A stretch of 64,000 bases of DNA from an uncultured Christensenellaceae bacterium (GCA_910588465.1 CAJUOP010000006.1:1-64000); one strand, 5' to 3'; positions 48,293 through 58,100 are shown, counted from the first letter of the stretch. Program-made: numbers and translations. The notes: generated from the letters alone by a model not told the origin.

Positions 48293-49659
48293 TCAATTCT
48301 TCTTTACAGTGGCTGGAACCCGAGCTGATGGACGTGATTCGTCTGTTCGGCGCGGAGAATACGGAAATCGCGCACGAGTTCGACGGCGAGGGCGCATATT
48401 TTTGCAACACTTTTCATATGGGCGGGCGCGAATACGTCTTTCGGGACACCACGCTTTCGCCCGCGCCCTATAAGAGCCTGATAAAGCGAACGGCGAAGCT
48501 GGCTCTGTATCGGCTGCTGAGCGAATTTTATCGCAAAAAACTTCCGTGGGGGTCGCTCACGGGGATCCGTCCCACGCGGCTAGCCTATCAGGAATTGCAA
48601 TGGGCGGAGGATTTTGCCCCGCTCTTTCACGAGCTGGGCGTATCGGAAGAGAATACGGAGCTCGTTAAGCGGGTGATCGAGGGGCAAAAGGGGATTTACG
48701 AACGGAAAGAGGGAAACTGCGATCTGTTCGTTTCGCTTCCGTTCTGTCCCACCAAGTGCGTTTACTGCTCCTTCGTCACCGCGCCCATCAATAAAACGCG
48801 GCAGTATATTCCCGACTATCTTTCGGCGCTCGAACGCGAGCTGGCGGCGGCAAAGCCGCTGATAAAAAACCTGCGTTCGGTGTACGTGGGCGGAGGAACG
48901 CCCTTCGCGCTGGAAGCGGACGAGCTGGAACGGGTTTTAAAAGCGATCGCGCCGCTGCGGGATAACGGCTGCGAATATACCGTGGAGGCGGGGCGCCCGG
49001 ACGTGTTCACGCGCGAAAAGCTCGATTTGTGCAAGAAATACGGCGTAACGCGCATATGCATCAACGCGCAGAGCTTTTCGGACAGAACGTTGCAGGCGAT
49101 CGGCAGAAAGCACACGGTCGAGCAGGTGCGGGAGGCGTTCGCGCTTGCCGAGCCGTACGGATTTGCGATAAATTGCGACCTGATCGCGGGGCTTACGGGC
49201 GAGCGCTTGGAGGAGTTCCGCGCAGGGATCGACGAGGCTGTTTCGCTTGCGCCCGAAAATATTACCGTGCACACGCTCTGTTTAAAGGCGGGCGCGCAGC
49301 TCAAAGAGGAGGTTTCCGCGCTGGACGACGGCTGTTTGGCGCAAATGATCGCGTATTCGCGCCGAAAGCTGACGGAAGCGGGCTACGAGCCCTATTATTT
49401 GTATCGGCAGAAATATATGGCGGGCGCGCACGAGAACGTGGGCTGGACGAAGCGTGGCTATGCCTCGGTGTATAATATCGACGTCATGGAAGAAATTGCG
49501 GATAATCTGGCGGTGGGGGCGAACGCCATCAGCAAGCGCGTGTCGCTGAAAGAAGGCAGAATCGAACGCGCGGGAAGCCCTAAGGATATTCCCACATATT
49601 TAAATAAGGTCGATAAACTGATCGCGCAGACAAAAGAGTTGTTCGGCGATTTCGAATAA
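48289..49659 (+). CDS. hemZ: coproporphyrinogen dehydrogenase HemZ, radical SAM
   Basis: A 456-residue radical SAM protein of the HemN/HemZ group. The cluster ligands are C153, C157 and C160 in CPTKCVYCSF; further marks are VYVGGGTPFALE, EAGRPDVFT, INAQSFSDRTLQAIGRKH and NCDLIAGL. HemN enzymes act in anaerobic haem synthesis, but HemZ proteins in Clostridia often have no haem pathway around them and may do another oxidation. The N-terminal 150 residues are the HemZ-specific extension (WGSLTGIRPTRLAYQ). Confidence 0.92.
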   Translation: MINSSLQWLEPELMDVIRLFGAENTEIAHEFDGEGAYFCNTFHMGGREYVFRDTTLSPAPYKSLIKRTAKLALYRLLSEFYRKKLPWGSLTGIRPTRLAYQELQWAEDFAPLFHELGVSEENTELVKRVIEGQKGIYERKEGNCDLFVSLPFCPTKCVYCSFVTAPINKTRQYIPDYLSALERELAAAKPLIKNLRSVYVGGGTPFALEADELERVLKAIAPLRDNGCEYTVEAGRPDVFTREKLDLCKKYGVTRICINAQSFSDRTLQAIGRKHTVEQVREAFALAEPYGFAINCDLIAGLTGERLEEFRAGIDEAVSLAPENITVHTLCLKAGAQLKEEVSALDDGCLAQMIAYSRRKLTEAGYEPYYLYRQKYMAGAHENVGWTKRGYASVYNIDVMEEIADNLAVGANAISKRVSLKEGRIERAGSPKDIPTYLNKVDKLIAQTKELFGDFE

Positions 49660-49673
49660 TTTTGTGCTTTCCC

Positions 49674-49785
49674 TTGTCATTCTGAGGGAGCGAAGCGACC
49701 GCGAGAATCTTATGGCGAGGGCGGACTTTGTGCAGGGGATTCTTTCGCTTCGCTCTGAATGACAGAAATGGCGGGGCAGAATGAA
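49674..49785. repeat. inverted intergenic repeat of the TGTCATTCTGAG family
   Basis: Left arm TGTCATTCTGAGGGAGCG with GAGAATC, right arm GATTCTTTCGCTTCGCTCTG then AATGACAG. Single copy, after hemZ. Confidence 0.85.
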
Positions 49786-49817
49786 AGATCAAAGTATTGT
49801 TTACGTGTCGCCGAAAA

Positions 49818-49848
49818 AATAATCCACCCGCGCAGCGGGTGGATTATT
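49818..49848 (-). terminator. terminator of the second XRE gene
   Basis: A 14-bp perfect stem AATAATCCACCCGC/GCGGGTGGATTATT with loop GCA; the minus-strand side ends in a U run. The stem includes the stop codon region of the XRE gene. Confidence 0.85.
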
Positions 49849-50077
49849 CTTGTTTTCGTTTTGTACCGAATTCATCTTCTAATCCTAACAAAAAATCGGT
49901 TGTAACGTCAAAATATAAAGCAATCGATAATAATTCATCGAAACACGGTTCAATATAACCCAGTTTCCAGTTGGAAAGTTTTTGTTTGGTAATATTGAGT
50001 TCGGAGCTGATTTGATTTTGTTTTTTTCCGCTTTCCCGAATTAACTCTTGGAGACGGGTGGTAAATAAATTTTTCAT
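49844..50077 (-). CDS. XRE-family helix-turn-helix regulator, 77 residues
   Basis: A single HTH_3 domain (TRLQELIRESGKKQNQISSELNITKQKLSNWKLGYIEPCFDELLSIALYFDVTTDFLLGLED), closely like phage and plasmid Cro/CI regulators. The DNA around it is lower in GC than the neighbouring genes, so recent acquisition is possible. It diverges from the 44-residue microprotein gene, which has a consensus promoter, and likely controls it. Confidence 0.88.
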   Translation of the reverse strand: MKNLFTTRLQELIRESGKKQNQISSELNITKQKLSNWKLGYIEPCFDELLSIALYFDVTTDFLLGLEDEFGTKRKQE

Positions 50078-50102
50078 TTTGAATTATTAGTATCAAAAAA
50101 TG

Positions 50103-50142
50103 GGACTAAATGCTTGACAGTCCTAAATTTTGTGACTATAAT
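50103..50142 (+). promoter_or_regulatory. consensus promoter of the microprotein with a possible operator
   Basis: TTGACA (50114-50119), 17 bp, TATAAT (50137-50142). GGACT (50103-50107) and AGTCC (50118-50122) form a dyad across the -35 box, a possible site for the neighbouring XRE protein. Confidence 0.65.
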
Positions 50143-50172
50143 AGGATTATCAACCTACGGAGGAAAGATACA

Positions 50173-50307
50173 ATGAGCATACAGGATTTTACGCTTTGGC
50201 TGGCTTCCATGATTCGGGACGAGGCGGAAGGAACGGTAGAGGTAAAGGGGAACGAAATAACGGTAACTTTTACGGACGGTGTTGTAAGAACGGTCGAAGT
50301 AAAATAA
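50173..50307 (+). CDS. 44-residue microprotein of unknown function
   Basis: MSIQDFTLWLASMIRDEAEG, then a short beta-hairpin-like end (TVEVKGNEITVTFTDGVVRTVEVK). An amphipathic helix followed by two strands; no membrane span. It has a strong ribosome site (GGAGG) and a perfect sigma-A promoter, which argues for a real and strongly expressed gene. It might be an antagonist or effector of the divergent XRE regulator, but nothing in the sequence proves a function. Confidence 0.7.
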   Translation: MSIQDFTLWLASMIRDEAEGTVEVKGNEITVTFTDGVVRTVEVK

Positions 50308-50339
50308 CAGAATTTAAAATAAAATCCTCTTAAAATCCT

Positions 50340-50368
50340 TTGACAAGCAAGGAAAAATGTGGTATTCT
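50340..50368 (+). promoter_or_regulatory. promoter of rpsO
   Basis: TTGACA (50340-50345), 17 bp, TATTCT (50363-50368). A leader of about 85 nt with GCGGAG-type pairing follows; S15 leaders often allow autocontrol but I cannot assign this one to a known class. Confidence 0.6.
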
Positions 50369-50460
50369 TATAAAGACGTGCGCGAGGAGCTCCGCTCTCC
50401 ACGGTACTCTTGGCGACACGCGGCAGCCGAAAGGCAATTCCATAAGGAGGATAAAAGCAA

Positions 50461-50715
50461 ATGGAAAAGTCGGAAATCATTGCGAAATTTGCTTCGCACG
50501 AGGGGGACACGGGTTCGCCCGAGGTTCAGATCGCGCTTTTGACCGAGCGGATCAATCACCTTAACGAGCACTTGAAGCTTCACAAGCACGACAACCACTC
50601 CCGTCGCGGGCTTTTAAAAATGGTCGGAAAAAGACGCGGTCTTTTGGACTATTTAAAGGCGAAAGACATCGAGCGGTACAGAACCGTTGTCGCGGCTTTG
50701 GAACTTCGCAAATAA
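50461..50715 (+). CDS. rpsO: 30S ribosomal protein S15 (uS15)
   Basis: An 84-residue early-assembly protein that binds the central domain of 16S rRNA. Conserved HEGDTGSPEVQIALLTERINHLNEHLKLHKHDNHSRRGLLKMVGKRRGLLDYLK is complete. AAGGAGG before the ATG. rpsO is paired with pnp as usual. Confidence 0.97.
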   Translation: MEKSEIIAKFASHEGDTGSPEVQIALLTERINHLNEHLKLHKHDNHSRRGLLKMVGKRRGLLDYLKAKDIERYRTVVAALELRK

Positions 50716-50725
50716 CGAACGAAAC

Positions 50726-50753
50726 AGGGCGGGGATTTGTTCCGCCCTTTTTC
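50726..50753 (+). terminator. terminator or attenuator between rpsO and pnp
   Basis: Stem GGGCGG/CCGCCC followed by TTTTTCTTG. Part of the transcripts may pass on into pnp, 70 bp downstream. Confidence 0.75.
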
Positions 50754-50823
50754 TTGTGAAATCGCCTTTCCGTCGAGGCGGCGGCGGGGCTAAGAACAGG
50801 GCTAAGTATAAGGAGATAAAAAT

Positions 50824-52920
50824 ATGACAGCTAATTACAAAGAATTCAAATTCCAGGTCGGCGGAAGAGAAATTACCGTCGAGACGGGCAAATATGCCGA
50901 GCAGACGAACGGCGCGTGCGTCGTGCGCTGCGGTGAAACCGCCGTAATGGTTACGGTGTGTATGTCCGCTTCCCCCAGAGACGGCATGGATTTCTTCCCG
51001 CTGCAAGTCGATTACGAAGAAAAAATGTTCGCCGTAGGTAAAATCCCCGGCGGATTCAAACGCCGCGAGGGCAGGGCGAGCGACAAAGCCATTTTAACGG
51101 CTCGCCTCATCGACCGCCCCCTGCGCCCGCTCTTCCCCAAGGGACTGTTTAACGACGTGGTGGTTATCGCCACCGCCCTTTCGGTAGAGCCCGACGTCGC
51201 GCCCGAGCCCCTCGCCATGATCGGCTCGTCGATCGCGATCGCGATTTCCGATATCCCCTGGGCGGGTCCCACAGGTTCGGTCGTGGTCGGATTGGTAGAC
51301 GGCGAATACGTGATCAATCCCGACGCCGCGCAGCGCGAAAAGAGCACTATTCACCTCAATCTCGCGGGCACCAAGGACGCTATTTTGATGATCGAGGCGG
51401 GTGCGGACGAAGTGACCAACGACGAAATGGTGGGCGCCATTATGTTCGGTCATAAAGAAATCAAAAAAATCTGCGAGTTTATCGAGAGCACGATCGTTCC
51501 CGCGGTCGGTAAGCCCAAAAAGGAAATCGAGCTCTATCACGTGCCCGAGGAGTTGGACAAAGAGGTTCGCGCGTTTGCCGAAAAGAAAATCGAATGGGCG
51601 ATCGACACGACGGATAGAAAGGAGCGCGAGGTGCGCTACGAGCAGGTCGAAAAGGAAACTTTGGAGCACTTTGCCGAAGTTTATCCCGACAATGCGAGAG
51701 AAATCAAGGACAGCATTTATTATCTGAATAAAGAGAAGATCCGCGCGAAGATTTTCGATAAGGGGATTCGTCCCGACGGCAGAGGGTTAAAGGACGTTCG
51801 TCCCATATGGTGCGAACGCAGCGTATTGCCTCGCGTTCACGGTTCCGCCGTATTTACCAGAGGACAGACGCAGACGCTTACCACCTGCACGCTCGATATG
51901 CTGGCGGCGGCGCAGAAACTCGAGGGACTGGACGACGAAACGCAAAAGCGATATATGCACCAGTACAACTTCCCCGGCTACTGTACGGGCGAGGCGAAGG
52001 CGCTTCGCAGCGCGGGCAGACGCGAAATCGGTCACGGCGCCCTTGCAGAGCGCGCGCTCGTTCCCGTCATTCCCGACGAGGTTTCTTTCCCTTACGCGAT
52101 CCGCGTGGTAAACGATATCCTTTCTTCGAACGGTTCTTCGTCCATGGCTTCGGTCTGCGGCTCGACGATGGCGCTGATGGACGCGGGCGTCCCCATCAAG
52201 GCTCCCGTGGCGGGCGTTGCAATGGGACTCATCAAAAATCAGGAAACGGGCGAATTCCGCGTGCTTACGGATATTCAGGGCTTGGAAGATTTCCTCGGCG
52301 ATATGGACTTTAAGGTGGCGGGTACCGAAAAGGGCATTACCGCCATTCAGATGGACATTAAAATTAAGGGCATTTCCGAAGAGATCATGCACACGGCGAT
52401 CAACCAGGCGAACGAGGGCAGACAGTTCATCTTAAAGAAGATGCTCGAATGCGTGCCCGAAGTCGCGCCCGAAATGAGCAAATACGCGCCCCGCATTATC
52501 TCCTTCCATATCGACCCCGAAAAAATCGGCGACGTGGTCGGCAAGCAGGGCAAGGTGATCAACTCGATCATTGCCGAAACGGGTACCAAAATCGACATCG
52601 AAGAGGACGGCACCGTTTGCATCGCCTCTTACGGCGATCCCGAATCGGCGCAGCGCGCCAAGGCGATCGTGGAAAGCATTGTGCACGATCCCGAAGTGGG
52701 CGACAGATTTATCGGTTCGGTGGTGAGAATTCTTTCCAAGGTAGGGGCGTTCGTAGAGTTTGCGCCCGGCAAGGACGGAATGATCCATATTTCCAAGATG
52801 AGCGACAAGCGCGTGGAGAGCGTGGAGGACGTGCTCTCGATCGGCGACGTGGTGAAGGTGGAAATTATCAAAATCGGCGAAAAGGGAATCGACTTTAAGC
52901 TGCTTGAAAAAATGAATTAA
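50824..52920 (+). CDS. pnp: polyribonucleotide nucleotidyltransferase (PNPase)
   Basis: A 698-residue phosphorolytic 3'-5' exoribonuclease. Two RNase PH domains (FFPLQVDYEEKMFAVGKIPGGFKRREGR... and FTRGQTQTL...), linker helix domain, then KH (IDPEKIGDVVGKQGKVINSIIAETG) and S1 (GDRFIGSVVRILSKVGAFVEFAPGKDGMIHISKMSD). All parts are present and full length. AAGGAG before the ATG. Confidence 0.97.
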   Translation: MTANYKEFKFQVGGREITVETGKYAEQTNGACVVRCGETAVMVTVCMSASPRDGMDFFPLQVDYEEKMFAVGKIPGGFKRREGRASDKAILTARLIDRPLRPLFPKGLFNDVVVIATALSVEPDVAPEPLAMIGSSIAIAISDIPWAGPTGSVVVGLVDGEYVINPDAAQREKSTIHLNLAGTKDAILMIEAGADEVTNDEMVGAIMFGHKEIKKICEFIESTIVPAVGKPKKEIELYHVPEELDKEVRAFAEKKIEWAIDTTDRKEREVRYEQVEKETLEHFAEVYPDNAREIKDSIYYLNKEKIRAKIFDKGIRPDGRGLKDVRPIWCERSVLPRVHGSAVFTRGQTQTLTTCTLDMLAAAQKLEGLDDETQKRYMHQYNFPGYCTGEAKALRSAGRREIGHGALAERALVPVIPDEVSFPYAIRVVNDILSSNGSSSMASVCGSTMALMDAGVPIKAPVAGVAMGLIKNQETGEFRVLTDIQGLEDFLGDMDFKVAGTEKGITAIQMDIKIKGISEEIMHTAINQANEGRQFILKKMLECVPEVAPEMSKYAPRIISFHIDPEKIGDVVGKQGKVINSIIAETGTKIDIEEDGTVCIASYGDPESAQRAKAIVESIVHDPEVGDRFIGSVVRILSKVGAFVEFAPGKDGMIHISKMSDKRVESVEDVLSIGDVVKVEIIKIGEKGIDFKLLEKMN

Positions 52921-52951
52921 CCTTTTTACGGAAGAAATACTTATGAGAAGA

Positions 52952-52979
52952 AAGGTCGTCGGCTTACGTCGGCGACCTT
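52952..52979 (+). terminator. terminator after pnp
   Basis: AAGGTCG/CGACCTT arms around an inner TCGGC...GTCGG pairing; T content behind it is low. Apart from this hairpin and the prs promoter I see nothing in the gap up to 53216. Confidence 0.5.
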
Positions 52980-53149
52980 CGGTCTACCTGTTAAAATATA
53001 TGCGCGGCGGAACGTATGCGGACGGGCGCACGAGAGCGCAAAATCACCGCAGTATGCGCGCTGTCGAATATGTATTTTCGTGCATTTGAACCGAAAGAAT
53101 GATTCTTGTAAAATTTCCGTTTAAAATTCGGAAATTCCGCCCGCAACGC

Positions 53150-53178
53150 TTGACGAAACGGGAAAAAGCGTTTAAAAT
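53150..53178 (+). promoter_or_regulatory. sigma-A promoter of prs
   Basis: TTGACG (53150-53155), 17 bp, TAAAAT (53173-53178). Confidence 0.75.
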
Positions 53179-53216
53179 AAGAAAGTACGAAAGAATGTTA
53201 AGGAGCACCGTTCAAA

Positions 53217-54164
53217 ATGATTACACACGGAAACGAAATTAAGCTGTTTGCGGGCAGTTCGAACCGCCCGCTTGCAGAGGCGATCGCAACCAAACTCAAC
53301 ACGACGCTGGGCGAGATCGAGGTGGGCAAATTCTCCGACGGAGAAACGAGCGTTCATATCGGCGAGACCGTCCGCGGGCGCGATCTGTTTATTATTCAGT
53401 CTACCTCTTATCCCGTAAACGACAACTTGATGGAGCTCCTTATTATGATAGACGCGGCGAAGCGCGCTTCGGCGGGGCGGATCACCGCGGTAATGCCCTA
53501 TTTCGGCTATGCCCGTCAGGACAGAAAGGCGCGCTCGCGCGATCCCATTACTGCAAAGCTCGTTGCCGATCTGTTGACCTCGGCAGGCGCGGACAGAGTG
53601 CTCACCATGGATCTGCACGCTTCGCAGATTCAGGGATTTTTCAATATTCCCGTAGATAATCTTTTGGGCGGACCCACGCTCTACAATTATTTTTCGGACA
53701 AGCTGGACGAAAATTACGTGGTGGTTTCCCCCGATATCGGCAGCGTAAACCGCGCGAGAAAGGTGGCGGAACGGCTGAATTGTCCCATGGCGATTATCGA
53801 CAAGCGCCGCCCCAAGGCGAACGTGATGGAGGTTATGAACATTATCGGCAACGTGGAGGGCAAGAAGTGCCTGCTCGTCGACGATATGATCGACACGGCG
53901 GGAACGATCGTACAGGGCGCGCAGGCGCTCGTCGATAAGGGCGCGACCGAAATTCATGCCTGCTGCACGCACGCGGTGCTCTCCGGTCCCGCAATCGAGC
54001 GGCTGGAAAAATCTGCGATCAACGAACTGGTAATGCTCGACACCATCGCACTGCCCGCGGAGAAAAAGCTTTCCAAAATGAAGATTTTAACTACGGCGGA
54101 TATCTTTGCCGCGGCGATCGAGAACGTTTACCTCGACAGACCGATGAGCAAAATTTACGACTGA
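53217..54164 (+). CDS. prs: ribose-phosphate pyrophosphokinase (PRPP synthetase)
   Basis: A 315-residue enzyme that makes PRPP from ribose 5-phosphate and ATP; it supplies, among others, NadC. Signatures are DGETSVHIGETVRGRDLFIIQST, YARQDRKARSRDPITAKLVADLL, DLHASQIQGFF and the PRPP loop LLVDDMIDTAGT. AAGGAG upstream. Own promoter and terminator, so monocistronic. Confidence 0.96.
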   Translation: MITHGNEIKLFAGSSNRPLAEAIATKLNTTLGEIEVGKFSDGETSVHIGETVRGRDLFIIQSTSYPVNDNLMELLIMIDAAKRASAGRITAVMPYFGYARQDRKARSRDPITAKLVADLLTSAGADRVLTMDLHASQIQGFFNIPVDNLLGGPTLYNYFSDKLDENYVVVSPDIGSVNRARKVAERLNCPMAIIDKRRPKANVMEVMNIIGNVEGKKCLLVDDMIDTAGTIVQGAQALVDKGATEIHACCTHAVLSGPAIERLEKSAINELVMLDTIALPAEKKLSKMKILTTADIFAAAIENVYLDRPMSKIYD

Positions 54165-54172
54165 CGACTTCG

Positions 54173-54199
54173 CCGCCGCGATTTGCGGCGGTTTTTTAT
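54173..54199 (+). terminator. terminator of prs
   Basis: Stem CCGCCGC/GCGGCGG with loop GATTT, followed by TTTTTTATT. Confidence 0.9.
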
Positions 54200-54264
54200 T
54201 GCAGTCCGTCATTTCAAGTCGGCAGAAAAATTGCCTGCGGCTCGTGCCGCCGTTAGGAGCTGGG

Positions 54265-54503
54265 CGGACTGCGTGCGGGGGATTCCTTCGCTGCGCTCTG
54301 AATGACAGTGGAACGGCGGGGCAGAATGACGGGTAACGGCAGGTCGGACTGCGTGCGGGGGATTCCTTCGCTGCGCTCTGAATGACAGTGGAACGGCGGG
54401 GCAGAATGACGGGTAACGGCGGGGCGGACTGCGTTCATGGGATTCCTTCGCTGCGCTCTGAATGACAGTGGAACGGCGGAGCAGAATGATGGGAACGGCG
54501 GGC
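54265..54503. repeat. three tandem 80-bp units of the TGTCATTCTGAG family
   Basis: Units begin CGGACTGCGT at 54265, 54345 and 54425. The first two are identical apart from one or two bases, the third has a few changes (GCGTTCATGG for GCGTGCGGGG). Each carries GATTCCTTCGCTGCGCTCTG then AATGACAG, the right arm of the dispersed repeat. Confidence 0.9.
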
Positions 54504-54519
54504 GGAATTGCGGGGGCTT

Positions 54520-54570
54520 CCTGTTGTCATTCTGAGGGAGCGGAGCGACCGCGAGAATCTTGTAGATTCT
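54520..54570. repeat. left arm of the dispersed repeat
   Basis: TTGTCATTCTGAGGGAGCGG then AGCGACCGCGAGAATC, in the orientation opposite to the arms of the 80-bp units, giving the inverted pair. Together with 54265-54503 it fills most of the 447-bp gap between prs and pth. Confidence 0.85.
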
Positions 54571-54610
54571 GAAAAAATTTAAACGGCAACAAAACACGGG
54601 GAGGGAAAAT

Positions 54611-55174
54611 ATGTTCCTGATCGTAGGGCTGGGAAATCCCGAAGAAAAATACGCAAAGACCTTTCATAATTTAGGGTTCCTCGCCGCGGGAGATTGCGCC
54701 GCGCAGCTGGGCGTAAAATTCAAAAAAAAGGAATGCGAGGCGAGCGTTGCGGAAGGCTATCTCGGCGGCGAAAAGGTGATTATCGCCCGCCCGCTTACCT
54801 ATATGAACGCTTCGGGCAGGGCGGTAAAGCAGCTGGTGAAAAAATATAAAGTCTCGCCCGAGGAGCTTGTCGTGCTGTACGACGATTACGATATTCCCAA
54901 GGGGCACGTGCGCATCCGCCCTTCGGGCAGCGCGGGCACGCATAACGGAATGCGCTCGGTGATCGCCGAGCTCGGCTTTACGCAGTTCGCGCGTATCCGG
55001 ATCGGGATCAGGGACGAGGCGGCGAACATTCCCATTATCGACTACGTGCTTTCGGAAATCAAAAAGGACGATTACGATTTGTTCGCGTCCGCGTGCACGC
55101 GCGCGGCGGAGGCGGCTCTGCTCTTTGCAAAAGGCGAGAGCGCGGAGCGCGTAATGAGCAAGTATAACGGATGA
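54611..55174 (+). CDS. pth: peptidyl-tRNA hydrolase
   Basis: A 187-residue esterase that frees tRNA from stalled peptidyl-tRNA. Catalytic His and Asn are in GLGNPEEKYAKTFHNLGF, substrate residues in RPLTYMNASGRAVKQL, and LVLYDDYDIPKGHVRIRPSGSAGTHNGMRSV holds the catalytic Asp. GGGAGGG upstream. It overlaps mfd by 4 bp. Confidence 0.96.
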   Translation: MFLIVGLGNPEEKYAKTFHNLGFLAAGDCAAQLGVKFKKKECEASVAEGYLGGEKVIIARPLTYMNASGRAVKQLVKKYKVSPEELVVLYDDYDIPKGHVRIRPSGSAGTHNGMRSVIAELGFTQFARIRIGIRDEAANIPIIDYVLSEIKKDDYDLFASACTRAAEAALLFAKGESAERVMSKYNG

Positions 55175-58100
55175 GAGATTTTTTTTCGTTTGAAAACTTA
55201 AAAGGGGATTATCCGCAGCTGGGACAGGACCTGTTAAACGGCTTGCCCGCGGCGGCGTTCGGACTGAGCGATCCCCAAAAATATCTGATCGCCTCCCTGT
55301 TCGCGGGGAGGGCGGTTTATCTTGCGCCCGACGCGCTCGCGGCGAAGCGCGCGGCGGAGGCGATCCGCACCCTTTCGGGCAAACAATGCGCGCTCCTCAC
55401 CGCCAAGGACGAGGTGCTCACTTACCGCAAGGCGGGCTCTAAGGACGCGCTATACAGCCGCCTGACCGCCCTTTACGAGTGGCGCGATGGTGCGGATATT
55501 CTGGTTTGCGACATCGAAGCCGCGGTGCAATTAGTGCCCGAAACGCTGCCCGTGTTCCGTCTGCAAACGGGCAAAGAAACGGAAATGCGCGCCTTAGTGG
55601 AGGCGCTTACGCTCGCGGGATATCGGCGCGAATACACGGTGGAAAGCAAGGGCGCGTTCGCCGTCCGCGGAGACATTCTCGACCTGTTCCCCGTAAACTG
55701 CGAGCACCCCGTGCGCGTGGACTTTTTCGGCGACGAGGTGGAGAGCATCAAGCCGTACGACGAGATCACGGGGGAGCGCTACCCGCAGCTCACGAGTTTA
55801 AACGTGGTTTCCGCTACCGACGCCGTGTATTCGGAAGAGGATCGGGCGCGTTTCAAGGAGCTGTTCGCGCAGGAGCTGAAACGAGCTCCTTCGGAAACTG
55901 CCCGCGCCCGACTTTCGCAGATCGCCGCGGAAATTTCGGCGGGGGAAATTTTCGACTTCGTTTTGCCCGAACTTAAAAATTCCCGCGACTTTTTCTCGAC
56001 GCTTCCTCCCGACGTTCTGCTGATATTCGACGAGTGCAAGCTGATCAAGGATAAGTTAGAGGGGCTCTATAAGGAGCATTACGAGCGGTTTTCCATGCTG
56101 AAAGAGGGCGGGGAAGCCATGAGCTTTTCGGTGCGGCAATACGCCCCGTTCGAATCGGTCTCCGATTTAAAGCGGTTTCGCGCGGTCGCGCTCTCCTCGT
56201 TCGTGAGCAACGCGTACTTTTTTAATCCTATCCGCACTTATAATCTGCCGTCCGGTCCCGCGAGGAGATACCTCAACTCTCTGCCCGACATGTTTACGGA
56301 CGTGCGCGCGTGGCTGAAAACGGGATACCGCATTTTACTGTTCGCGGGCAGCGCGGAACGGGCGGAAAAGCTGCGCGAGGAGCTTTCGCAGGAATACCTG
56401 CCCGTGGCTCCGCTGCCGTCCTCGTTGGAGGCGTTCAAGGGGATCGGCGTGCGTGCGGAGCCGTTGGACAAGGGCTTTTTGCTGCACGAGTGTAAGCTCG
56501 CCGTGATCGGCACGAGCGATCTGTTTACCAAGGCGCCCGCGCAGCGCAGAATTAAAAAGCGCAGGGGAGATCTGTTCCTCGCGCCCGAGGTGGGCGACTA
56601 CGCCGTGCACGAAAAATACGGCGTGGGCAGGATCACGGGCACCAAAAAGATAGAGACGACGGACGGCGTAAAGGAATACGTTGCGCTTGCCTATAAGGAC
56701 GGCGACTGCCTGTACGTGCCCGTCGAACAGATGGACGTGCTGTCCAAATACATGGGCGGGGACAATCCCGCGCTCTCCAAAATCGGCGGGGGCGAGTTCG
56801 AGCGGGTAAAGGCGCGCGTGCGCGCTTCCCTCAAAAAAATGGCGTTCGACTTAAAGCAGCTGTATGCCGAGCGCAGCGAGCAGCGGGGCTACGTCTTTCC
56901 CGAATACGCGGAGGAGATGGAGGAGTTCGAGGCGGCGTTTCCCTACGAAGAGACGCCCGACCAGCTCACCTCGATCGAGGAAATCAAGCGGGATATGTGC
57001 TCGGAAAAGGTGATGGACCGCCTTTTGTGCGGCGACGTGGGCTTCGGAAAAACGGAGGTCGCGCTCCGCGCCGCTTATCTTTGTATTCTGGCGGGACGGC
57101 AAGTCGCGCTGATGTGTCCCTCCACGGTGCTGTCCGAGCAGCACTACCGTACCGCCGTCGAGCGGATGAAAGAATTCGGCGTGCGCGTGGAGGCGTTAAA
57201 CCGCTTTCGCACGGAGCGGGAGCAAAACAGAATTTTGTCCGCCCTCGAAAAGGGGGACGTGGATCTGCTCATCGGCACGCACAGGCTGCTCTCCAAGGAC
57301 GTGAAATTTCACGATCTGGGCTTGCTCGTTTTGGACGAGGAGCAGCGCTTCGGCGTGGAGCATAAGGAGAAAATAAAAAACATCAAGCGCGACGTGGACT
57401 GCCTTACCATGACGGCGACTCCCATTCCCCGTACGCTCCATTTGTCCCTTTCGGGAATCCGCGATATTTCCACCATTCAGACGCCCCCGCACGCCCGCCT
57501 ACCCGTTCAGACGTACGTGGCGGAGGAAACGGAAACGCTGGTGCGCGACGCCTGCGTGCGCGAGATCGCGCGCGGCGGTCAGATATTTTTACTGTATAAC
57601 AAGGTGGAGAGCATCTATTCCTACGCGCACCGCTTGCAGGAGATCGTGCCCGAGGCGCGCGTCTGCGTGGCGCACGGAAGAATGGAAAAGTCCGTGCTCG
57701 AAAACAACGTGTTCGGCTTTTATCGGGGCGAATACGACGTGCTGGTTACCACCACGATCATTGAAAACGGGATCGACTTGCCCAACGCAAATACTTTAAT
57801 CGCGATCGACGCGGACAGGCTGGGGATATCGCAGCTGTACCAGCTGCGCGGCAGAGTGGGGCGGGGCACGCGGCTGGCGCACGCCTACTTTACCTACAAG
57901 CCCGAGCGGGTGATGACGGAGACCGCCGCCGAACGCTTAAAGGCAATCATGCAGTTTACCGAGTTGGGTTCGGGCTTCCGCATCGCCATGCGCGATTTGG
58001 AGATCCGCGGCGCGGGAAACGTGCTGGGCGCCGAACAGCACGGGCACATGGACAAGGTGGGCTACGAGCTGTACGCCAAAATTTTAAAGGAAGAGCTCAC

